From positions 3,224,001 through 3,288,000 of the forward strand of contig NC_037311.1 of assembly GCF_000143535.2 (NCBI RefSeq): 64,000 bases of DNA, in the 5' to 3' direction. Below, one piece after another: positions 54,940 to 64,000 of the stretch; the stretch's first letter is position 1; each line of letters begins with the position of its first letter. Source of the DNA: Botrytis cinerea B05.10. Taxonomy: Eukaryota > Ascomycota > Leotiomycetes > Helotiales > Sclerotiniaceae. The notes beneath the pieces are model-generated. The model was not told the DNA's origin, searched no databases, and saw nothing but the letters and a program-made list of their open reading frames with translations. The translations under genes were made by a program, and so were the position numbers.

Positions 54940-55839
54940 TTATTTCCAACAGACAAACTTCCTTCCTATCTCCCTCAATCTCCCCTTGCCAAGTCCTTTT
55001 CCATTTCTATTGCCCCTCCCATTCCTGTTCCCTCTCTTTTCATATTCTCCAATTGGAGTGTCCGGCGGTAACGGCGTCAATGGTTTCGTCATCGCCCTTC
55101 TAGTCCCCAATTTCTCCCTTTCCCCATTCATTTCATCCCCAAATTCCCCTCTATCCATCATTTCCCTATCCATCATTGCCCTCTTTCTTCCCTCCACAAC
55201 TCGTCTAACAATCAACGCAAAAGTTTCTTCGATATTAACAATACTTCTCGCGCTTGTTTCCATAAACCCACAATTTCTTGCTCTAGCCCATTCCAAGCCT
55301 TGCGATGCCGTCACCTCGCGCGATTCTTGAAGATCGCATTTATTTCCCGCAATGATTTTAATTGGAGGCGAATATCCATAATCGAATCCTCCCCCTTGTA
55401 TTGATTTTGCATTTGAGCTCTGGAATTTCTTTGTTTTCGAACGGGATTTCGAAAGAGAAGATTCGGCCTGCGCTCTTCTCCATTCTTCGCCTCGAACTTC
55501 TCCCTCCATGGTAACTAATTCATCGAACCAATCCAGCGCATCCAGACTTTCGCGTCGCGTGATATCATATACCATTAAGAAAGCATCGCTTCTCATACTG
55601 CCATTGGCACTTTGCCACATCCCGCGATATTCTTCTTGGCCTGCGGTGTCGGTTATAGAGAGGTGGTATGTTTGGCCATCGATGCGTCGTGTGAGGGTAT
55701 AGGAATCCTCAATGGTAGGGTCGTAGTCAGATGTCCATTGGGATTTTACGAGGCGGAGGGTTAAAGCGGATTTGCCCACGCCACCGTCGCCGAGGATGGT
55801 TATGGTTATGCGATTGGAGTCATAAGAGGTTGCTGCCAT
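54940..55839 (-). CDS. Atypical Ras-family small GTPase, 299 aa
   Basis: Single exon. All five G boxes are present: G1 GDGGVGKS (17-24), the switch I effector PTIEDSY (41-47), G3 DTAGQEEY (64-71, with Gln68 equal to Ras Gln61), G4 NKCD (166-169) and G5 ETSA (194-197). This is a switchable GTPase of the Ras branch. Two oddities set it apart. A Ser/Lys-rich insertion of about 45 residues (112-157) lies between the alpha-3 region and G4. The C-terminus is extended to 299 residues with a basic Arg/Gly/Asn-rich tail ending FVCWK, so there is no CAAX box. I see no in-phase downstream intron that would add one. Membrane attachment would have to rely on the basic tail and Cys297. It is not an orthologue of Ras1, Ras2 or Rsr1 that I can name. 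Confidence 0.85.
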   Translation of the reverse strand: MAATSYDSNRITITILGDGGVGKSALTLRLVKSQWTSDYDPTIEDSYTLTRRIDGQTYHLSITDTAGQEEYRGMWQSANGSMRSDAFLMVYDITRRESLDALDWFDELVTMEGEVRGEEWRRAQAESSLSKSRSKTKKFQSSNAKSIQGGGFDYGYSPPIKIIAGNKCDLQESREVTASQGLEWARARNCGFMETSARSIVNIEETFALIVRRVVEGRKRAMMDREMMDRGEFGDEMNGEREKLGTRRAMTKPLTPLPPDTPIGEYEKRGNRNGRGNRNGKGLGKGRLREIGRKFVCWK

Positions 55840-58800
55840 GGTCTTTTGTGTGAGATGGTATGGTGAGGTGTTTGCGGAGACAAGTTAAGAGGGAAAATGA
55901 TTGAAGATTGATCGATCGGTAGGATTTATTTAAAGGCGAAAGCGGAAGGACAAGTTGTTTGAGAAGGTGTTTGAGGTATGGTATAAGTAGAATTGAAACT
56001 TTCACTCGAAACCAAATTGGTTGTCGCAGATACCTGTTCTCAACTGAGCGTTCACTGTCCGTTCAATGTCTGTTCGTTCGTTTGCCTGCTCGATATCCCG
56101 TTTGTTTGTTCGTTCGTTCGTTCGTTCGTCTGTGTATGTATGTGTGCATGTATGTGTGTATGTGTGTCTTCCTCCAACCTTCCTACCTTCCTCCACGTTC
56201 ACTCACGAATTCCCTTATATCCCCTCTCCTTTCTTTCCTTTTCCCAATTGCGCCAAACCTTCGACCCAATTGATGTAAAACAATTTGATCCAACTCGAAT
56301 ATCCTTCTTTCAACTAACCTCCGAAAACCCAATTGTCTTCTAGTCGAAAGAAGAAATTCCGCACAGACTGTAATATAAATATAATCTATCCCGCGTCTCT
56401 TTTAATTCCAATCCATCTTACCGTTGACTATCCTTTTCTTTTAATAGTATGTTTCCTCTTCAATTGGGGTTGGCGTATATATATTCTCCTATTCTCTTGA
56501 AGAATTGGAATGGTCTATACATTTGCAGACTTTGAAGATCTATATGTAAGTAACGATGAGAGAAGAAAAAGAAAAAGGTGTGGCACACGCAACAATTCAC
56601 TTGTACAACCACGCCCCTCAATTAGCCTTCTCCAAATTCCCGAGACAAACAAGCAGACAAGGAAGGGCAGGACGTGAACTGCTGTGCGACTATGTTGAGC
56701 TGGTCTGATATCATTTTCTTGGCCTACCTATCGAACAGATATTTTACTCTTTCTGCTTTTGCCTATCTGGCTTGACTCGAATGTTTGTATTGGGTAATCC
56801 GTTTCTGACCCCCGAGTCAATACAAGACCTTGCGAAGACGTGGAAGGGGAAAAAAGCTAATCTGAATCAAATCCTAGACTGAGCTCTCCGGGGAAGGAAA
56901 AGAAATGGAGAATTGAGAGAATCGAGAGATTGGGTTGAATGGGATGATATGATAAAAGGTAAATGTGCGGAGATGGACCAGGGGTATGTGAGCCAATGAA
57001 TGATGAGAATTGAAGTATCGAGAGTAGGGATTCCTCGGTTTACTTGTATGGTGTTGTGGATTGATGAATGGATGGATCAATGGAATAATTGGTCTGTGAC
57101 ATGAATGAACCCGTCGGTGGCTTGGTGGTGGGCTGGCGGGCAAGACGGTCTAACTGTGATTTGTTCTTTTGGATCTTCTTTTCTTTCCCTGGTACTTGGC
57201 AGGAAAGATCTCAAGCAAACAATTCTTCGCTGACAACCAGACAGACACACTTCCACGCCGAATCTCCATAGACGGAGGGCCTAGGAAAAGGGGAAGAGAT
57301 TGAAATCTTAGATAAGGTTGTCCGAGACATGTTTTTCATTTTCCGTTTCATTCGTGCGTGGACTGACCAGCTGCGGAAGATGAAAATACTAGAATGAAAT
57401 GGACAAAAGACTGCAGGATTCAATAAAGCAAGCAAGCATTCGATTATTCAATTAATTGATTAATCAATACATAAGCAGGTGCTATGTACAGACTATTCTC
57501 CTCAATATCCTTCCTCGAATTTCTTGGCTTATTCATCCCTCCCGTTTCTTCAATCCTTTACATAGCATCAATACTAGGTAGTCCATAGTTCCATTCAAGG
57601 TAATGCAGTGTAATGTGCTCGAGGAGGGAGGAAGGTATTCAACTGGTTGCAAGTGCACCTTGAATGTAACACAATCCCGTGGGGTTGGTCTGGCCTGGGT
57701 TGGGGAGATGCTTTAGTTCTTTTTCCCTCTCATTGTTCCGATACACCCATAGAATATTTCAAGCTTTTGTTCTTGTACTACTAGATAGGTAGGCAGTGAA
57801 GCTACTGATACATATCCCATATCCCATATCCCACATCCTATGTACCATCTTCCTTCTCCTCGCCCCTCATATCCCTCATCCCTCAAAAGACCTAGGCTCA
57901 CTCGTCTCCATCTTAGAGAGTCCCTTGTCAACCAAACTTGCATTTATCGTCACTATCTCCTGTCTATATCAACCACCTCTCACATATGCATCAAATGTCC
58001 CTACTACTTTATCTTTCTCACTAGATCCCCGAGTGTTTTTCCTCCCTGCTCCTTCTCCTGCCCCTTCGATTCTCCCCTCCCCTCTCTCGTTCTCTTCATC
58101 TCCTGATTTGTTTCATGAGAACTAGATCCTGTACGACAGCTAAACCAACAAAAATACAGGCAAATACACGAAGAAACGAAAGCCGGAATGCTACCGATTA
58201 ATCCAACTTTCTATAGTGGTACTCTGGGTTTTATTTGTATGAACACATCATATTCCAGAATGTCGGTGGAATTTGAATAAGAGAAGGTGGAGGATATATT
58301 TTGTGTAGGTGAAGTGATTACATTCATGGCTGCTGGCCTTGAACATCAAATTGTTGATGCCGTTATGGTTATAATTTCGATTGAGCTTGTGGCAAGTCTT
58401 ACGCTTGTCTAGGGGAGGCTAAAGATTGATTTAGATTCAGTTGCTTGGATGATCTCAACCCCTCATTTGAATTCAATCTTCGATTCGAGTTTAATCACTC
58501 AATTGAGCTCAAGGGCTCATCAATTAATCAAGCCAACTTTTATTGTTGCCAAGGGCTATGCCAAAGGCATCCGTGAGGATTACACCCAAAATCTCAAATC
58601 CTTCTGCAGTCTTGTGCCTGTACCATACCCCATAACTAATTATTCTTACACACTTCATCGACGTTAAATTCTATCCTACTATTCTTTTCCCTTCGTTCTC
58701 TATATTTCAGAGTTCTACATAAATTAAATCCATTCATCCTGGTAGAAATGTACCAAACTAGCCATCTCTCCAAGGTAGTTTCCAGAATCAATACATACTT

Positions 58801-59441
58801 CATGAGTTCTCTTGTGGTCGCTTTTTGATATTTCCATTTTCTGACCCATTCATTGAACACTGCAAAAGGAGAACCTTCATTCACGAATCACCAGCAAGAG
58901 TTTTGATTTTGAATGCAATCGCAAATTTTTATTTCCTCAAAACCCAACCCAGTACCAACCGCAAGAATATTAATTCCCATTCATATCTGCTCTTTAGTAA
59001 GAAGATTTCTCAGTCGAGAACATCAAACTAAAAGTTAAACTAAAATGAAAAGGAAAAGGAACCCCCATCTTGCAACTATTGCACCGCTAAACTAAATAAA
59101 CCTTTTCTTGATCAATAATATCATTCCCGTCATCAAGTCCATAGCGACTTCCAGTTACCCATATGCATAAATAAAGAGTAGGAACCCATGAAAACTCAAT
59201 CTCTCAAAAAAATAATTCGAGATGAGATCAAAGTCCTAAGAAGTGAAATCACAAGTCCTATTCCCAAATCCCTCATAAACCAACTGCCAAAGCAACTAGC
59301 GAGCAGAGAAAGGTTGAGAAATCATAAGATCAGGGATCCGAGGATCAAAAATTTGTAATAAAACAAAATGAAGAAGTAAAATGGTGTTGAGATCAAGGAC
59401 AAGGGTCAAAGATCGTGTTGGTGATGAAGTAATAGAAGTAC
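55840..59441. other. 3.6-kb gene-free region
   Basis: Promoter of the Ras-like gene on the left, 3' flank of the Argonaute gene on the right. TTCG repeats lie at 56108-56129 with TGTATG repeats next to them, GATG/GATCAATGG units near 57060-57080, and CATATCCC repeats near 57809-57835. ORFs such as 57796-58125 and 58449-58667 show no recognisable motif. Confidence 0.5.
56108..56129 (+). repeat. TTCG tetranucleotide repeat with adjoining TGTATG units
   Basis: Five to six units, followed by an imperfect GT/AT-rich tandem to about 56167. Confidence 0.8.
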
Positions 59442-62400
59442 TTAAATGTACCACATGCCATTACGAAGCTTCGCGAGGACATCCGGATTGACTTTATCAT
59501 TCTGACTGAGTTGTCCCAAAGGAAGGAGTGGAACATCTTCAACCACCACCTGGCTTGAACCAGTTTGGCTAGAGGGTGCCTTACCAGCGACTTTGTTTTG
59601 CGCTTCCTTTGCCTGCTTTTCAAGGAACTTCTCTCCACCGCGAGGTCCAGCACTATGGCCCGTAGCCTCATGAGCACGAGCACGGTTAGAAGCCAGATGT
59701 GCATAGTAGACGGCAGGATCTGATAAAAAATTAGTACAAGAAATTTACCCAGGATTTAGAAACTTACACAAGGAGACAGGAGTAGTAGAACGCATATACT
59801 GATAGCAATGCTGATAGACCATTCTCTGGAAGTCATTGACTGGAACCTGAGCTTCATCCATGATGACCTGGTAGTGGACTGGGCGAGCAGTTCCTTGAAT
59901 GGCTGAATGGGAACTCAAGTAAAAATCATACTCGAACGGATGAGTGATATCTCGTTCGACAAGTGTACCTGGAAGGGCATTTCCGTTCTTATCACCAGCC
60001 GCCATATCGTTGTCCTTTGGAAAAAACCTCAAGTGATGTCGCTTGGTGCACACCGTCACAGTCCAACGAATCTAAAGGCTGTTAAAAAAGATTTCATAAA
60101 GAATTGAAAAGTTCAATCACTTACTGCTGCGGCTTTGGGACCAAATTCCTTCTCAAGGGCGATCTTCATATTCTTAACCTCTTGGTTAATAACATGTTCG
60201 AATTGACCTTCGGACACACCGTCTCTAAAATAGTAGATGTGCATTGGTCCAGATCCCTTGCCGACTTTGGAGACCCATTCTTTAAATAATGGAATGAGCA
60301 TTGAGTTGATATTATCAGGTGAGATCATTTCAACACGCTTTCCGTTAGTTTGGACTGCAGCAGCATATCTACACGCAGTAGAGTCCATTGACATTGTTAA
60401 ACAGGCCATGGAAGATTGTGGAGATCCTGGTGTGGCGTGAGAGACATCCGCACCAATAACCATTGTTGCCCGGGGGAAAAAAGGCTTCGGTGGTTTACTG
60501 TCTGCTACTTTGCATGTTGTGCCCCCAAGTTTTGCATTCACCTTCATGCAAACGTTGGAGCAATATTGTGGCTGGGCCTTGGCAACATGAGCAACGTTCA
60601 TCACTATGATCAATTAGTCAATGATTTTGGGGTAGGAGCGCCATACTTACTCTGAGACATCATCGCAAAACGACACTCATTGTTCTTCTTGAAGCGTTCG
60701 TACATGAAAGAATTTCGATCAGGTAAGATGAAGAACAAAATTTGAGGGATTTGCTTGGCTTGTTGACCAGCAGCATTGCGAACGGTCTGAACTCCCTCAG
60801 CGATCTTGTCTGGAGCACCAGAAATCTTCATGATGGGTGGAGTCTTATTGGTGACTCTACCACCATGGCCAATGTAAGTCTGAATGAACACCTGAAGGAA
60901 GTTCTTGACAGAAGGTTCCTGGATACAGTTGTCAACAATGGCAACACCCCAAGAGACTAATGGTTCTGGGTTAGCGTATAAAAACTTCTTGCCGCGTAAG
61001 TCCCAACGTCCGGATGTCCTCGGATCAGTGACTGCCTTATCAAATTGAACTATTGGATTTTGAAGTAGACGAGCTTGAGTCTAAAGAAACGTTAGTAATT
61101 GTATATCAAAGAGTATAACAAGAGAGAATAACTTACCATGGTCATGTTTCGATCAATCTTGAACCCGTAATGAGCAAGATATGGATCCTCGTTCCATTTC
61201 AACATCCCAAGACCATGTTCAATTGATTGGATTCTGACCTTTGGTCTAGTAACCGCAAACTTGATCATGGAAGATGTTTGATTCGGATCCAATTTATACT
61301 GGTACTTTTGGCTAGGAGCCAAAGTGCACACTTCCATTGGGAAGAATCCTGCTTTCTCCGTCTCAATTAAGGGAGCCCACCAATACTTCAGGTTAATGTT
61401 GTACTTGGACTTGAAGTAGTTGTACACGGATGTCTCCTTTCCAGTATCTTTTGGCGTAAAGAAGTGGTTCTTGGCATTTAAACCATCAGCGGCATATTCA
61501 GGTTCATGCTTGAAAGTGAATTTCTTCACTGTGTAAATCTTAGAATCTAAAGTCAAATGTTAGTAATAACCAATTGCGGTTGGTGAGAAGTGGCTTACCA
61601 TCTTTCTTGCCGTGATGTTTCAACGTGAACTTCAACTTCTTCATCTTTTCGAGTGTCAAGAATTCTGCAGACTTCTCAAGTCTACCATTTGGCATGGATC
61701 TCTGCTCAGGTCTAAGAAGCTTTCGGAAAACATCGTAATCAAGTGCCTTGTTGCGAGGAACACTGCACAAGTTACGAGCAGCCTGCATAAAATCCTGGGA
61801 CGTCCAGAATGTGCCGTTGGCAACATCAACATTAACTGCTAGGCCACGAATTACAGGACCCTTCTCATTGAGATGGTTGCAAAGGCGAATCGACTGGTAT
61901 ACACCCTTCATGGCCTCAATTGTGATGTCCAATGGGCAACGGTCAATACCACGAGCGAAGAAGCTACGCTTTTGAACAACATATTTCTCACTGGGCCATT
62001 GACGAATCATATGATCAAGAAAGTCTATCATGAGAGTTAGTTACATTCATTGGTGGTTGCACAACAAGACTTACTGATGGCACAAAGAACGTTGTTATCA
62101 AAGTCGCATTCCTTGTTAAGATAGCCGTGTAAAGAAGCCATCCTGATGGTGGTTGTTTGCCTGACCGTGCAGTAAATCATGCGATCGCGGTTTCCACCTG
62201 GTTTGCCAGCCTCGAGATCAAGATCAACGAGAATGCGGAATTCACCTCGGGCCAATGGATTTGAGCACCTAAGAAATATAAGTAAGCTGTGAGATATGGG
62301 TTGAAGTGAGCAGAATCAATTACCATGCAATCTGATTGCCATCCCAGAGCCAAAACTTGCCATGCTTTGCCAACTCTCTCTTAACAGTCTTGGATTCCCA

Positions 62401-63732
62401 GACCTTCTTGATAAGTCCCATCTTCTCAGCACCTTCACCTATCATGACCTTGATATTCGTTAATATTTGGAAGTTGAGTCATGTGAATATTTCAATACTT
62501 ACATTATACTGGTAGACATCCTTATTAGGAGCATCGAGGACTTTGAACTGGTTGACTCGAATGCTGATTGCCTTGCCTTGAGAGTTATATCCAGGGCGAG
62601 CTGGAAGAATGGTTTCGGGGGGCTTGTCAAACTGTTTGACATCAGTTTCACGTTTGAAGAAGTGGTTCTGTTCCATTTTTGCAGTTGATCAAGTTTGAGA
62701 AAAGAGTGATAAGAAATGAGAAAGAGCGGATAAAGATGAGGATACTTGGAGGTTAAAGGTATGAGGTGAGAAAGCAATTCAGAAGTGCTGGTTGGAGAAT
62801 CAACCTGCAGTAAAAGCTCGTGAATGTGGTGGATTTGATTGTGCTTGTGGTGACTGGAAGGATAGTGGTTTGTTTTGATATGTGTAAGGGTTGAAGATTG
62901 TTGAAGGAAGGGTAAAGAGTTGAAAGGCTTAGAGTGTTTGGTTTTAAGAGGGACGGTAATTGAAGGTAGAGGAGAAATCTTTTGTACACAGTAGATTGGA
63001 GCTAGTGGAAGGGAGGAAAGAAGAGGAAGAGTGCTAATGCCTCGAGGAAGTGAATCCTGTCCAAACTTGGTTGGCTATAGAGCGGGGTATGACTGTGCAT
63101 GAGGGTGGGTGGGTCACTGCCTTTCAATTTTCCCATACTCCTTCCAGGAATAGTAGCAATCCAATCAAGCAACTAGCTCGTCCGGTTTGAGTGGGCAAGA
63201 TGCCAAGAAGTGTCAAGGTAAAGAGCGGTACAAAAGTGAGAAAGGGAAGTTGATGGACAAGTACAACAGGCTGTTGACCTGAGGTGCGCGTGGGGACAGC
63301 GAGGTAAAAACCATGGAGTCAAAGAGTGAATGTAGTACAGATTTCCACCCAGATGACTCGAATCACAACACGCAGCTTGGCATACTTCCTTGAAGTAGCA
63401 GCTGCTTCGACACAGATTGTAAAAACACCAATACCAAACGGATAGACAAAACAAAAGATATTACTCACATTTTCGCGATAAGATGGAAGCTCACAACGCA
63501 TCTTTTTGGGTTCATCTTTCTTTGGGTCTCTGGCGGGATCAAAGCCAAGACTAGGCCCAAACGGAGTCTGGCGTGGCTCATTTGGTCCGTCAACTTGAGG
63601 AATGACTGACGATGTGGTTTGTTGTCCACCAGCAACTGATTGTGATACTGGAGGAACTGATTGCTGCTGACCAGGGTTTCCAGCCGATGAAGGTGGACCC
63701 TGACCGCGACGCTGCTGTTGACCAGCACCCAT
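59442..63732 (-). CDS. AGO: Argonaute (QDE-2-like) RNA-silencing protein
   Basis: Ten exons: 63732-63469, 62667-62503, 62448-62324, 62268-62075, 62024-61599, 61546-61137, 61080-60651, 60603-60125, 60071-59768 and 59719-59442. All phases agree, giving 1024 residues. Introns 2-9 are 47-56 nt; intron 1 is 801 nt. Order: Gln/Gly/Pro-rich N-terminus, ArgoN (PARPGYNSQGKAISIRVNQ), linker L1, PAZ (NHFFTPKDTG region and before), MID (QILFFILPDRNSFMYE, QPQYCSNVCMKVNAKLGG) and PIWI. The slicer tetrad is complete: Asp724 (GADVSHATPGS), Glu763 (KRVEMI), Asp799 (YFRDGVSEGQF) and His897 (RPVHY). PVSLYPAVYYAHLA and a C-terminal MWYI complete the family pattern. It binds small RNAs and cleaves matching transcripts. 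An alternative short form could start at the ATG at 62676 inside the exon-2 region. Confidence 0.92.
62668..63468 (-). other. Unusually long first coding intron of Argonaute with promoter-like 3' half
   Basis: 801 nt from GTGAGT at 63468 to AACAG at 62668, more than ten times its sister introns. The downstream half, on the minus strand, is CT/CA-rich like a fungal leader (CTTTCAACTCTTTACCC), and an ATG at 62676 lies in the Argonaute frame eight bases before the proposed acceptor boundary. It may contain an internal promoter. Confidence 0.45.
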
Positions 63733-63752
63733 GATGTCGATTTTGGTGGCGT

Positions 63753-64000
63753 CTATAATTTGAGAAGTAGCGCGTTAGTAATTGTCATGTATGGAAAGAG
63801 AATCTCGGACAAGGAGGAATAGACGGATTGAAAGAACAAAAATGGTAGAAAATTAGACTGGGAAAGTGATGTGAAATTGATAGATCGTCGTTGGGAAAAC
63901 AATGGGAGGAAGATGTTAGGTTGTGAGAATAGCGACGGCGAGAACAAAAGATGAAGCAGGTGACCAAGACGGCAAAAAACAATAAATTTGTTTGACTTAC
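63753..64000 (-). other. 5' leader intron of Argonaute, cut by the window edge at its donor
   Basis: The minus strand begins GTAAGT exactly at 64000 and reaches an ATTATAG acceptor at 63753, 20 nt before the ATG. An upstream exon must lie just outside the window. The 20 nt before the ATG contain no stop in its frame, so an upstream start is not excluded. Confidence 0.5.

Noticed and set aside
54650..55330. 226-codon plus-strand ORF antisense to the Ras-like gene
   Set aside because: Its Pro/Ser/Leu-rich translation mirrors the G-rich minus-strand coding sequence of the GTPase.
63173..63454. Cys-rich ORF inside the first Argonaute intron
   Set aside because: No signal peptide or family match, and it lies in the intron on the same strand; probably chance, though small proteins cannot be fully excluded.

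Overview
The window is nuclear DNA of a filamentous ascomycete. The genes carry short introns (47-121 nt typical) with GTRAGT/GTATGT donors and CTAAC-type branch sites. CT-rich leaders precede many start codons, and the gene set is typically fungal: an Argonaute, a STAND/NLR-like protein, a GGA adaptor and a Nop9. The overall style suggests a Leotiomycete (Sclerotinia/Botrytis-like), but that placement is inference. I see no tRNA, rRNA, CRISPR array or intact transposon.

Layout. 1-6.5 kb: poorly conserved membrane proteins and a two-exon coiled-coil protein. 7.9-9 kb: a Pml1/SNIP1-type FHA splicing factor. 11.2-16.5 kb: a five-exon alpha/beta-hydrolase plus NB-ARC-like gene with an apparent splice switch. 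18.7-22.4 kb: a divergent pair, GGA adaptor (-) and TSR3 (+). 22.4-29.2 kb: gene-poor, with two small hypothetical genes and a C-rich, G-depleted repeat field. 29.2-35 kb: NOP9 (-) and a PLP-dependent decarboxylase (+), divergent. 35.2-42.3 kb: an odd basic protein, then the divergent pair mitochondrial IF-2 (-) and a two-TM membrane protein (+). 42.7-48 kb: a decayed alpha/beta hydrolase, a small membrane protein and an exon-like fragment. 48.2-50.9 kb: a D-2-hydroxyacid dehydrogenase and a 59-residue secreted-protein gene spread over three tiny exons. 52.5-55.9 kb: an AMMECR1-domain protein and an atypical Ras GTPase. 59.4-64 kb: a ten-exon Argonaute whose 5' leader intron runs to the right edge.

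Functional themes. RNA and ribosome biology dominates the conserved genes: Pml1 (mRNA retention and splicing), Nop9 and Tsr3 (both 18S rRNA / 40S maturation), mitochondrial IF-2 and Argonaute (RNA silencing). The most unusual locus is the hydrolase-NB gene, where one optional intron decides between a 414-residue hydrolase and a 1593-residue NLR-like protein. A second recurring pattern is an abrupt change from a C-rich to a G-rich coding strand inside several genes, with the G-rich state often continuing past the stop codon.
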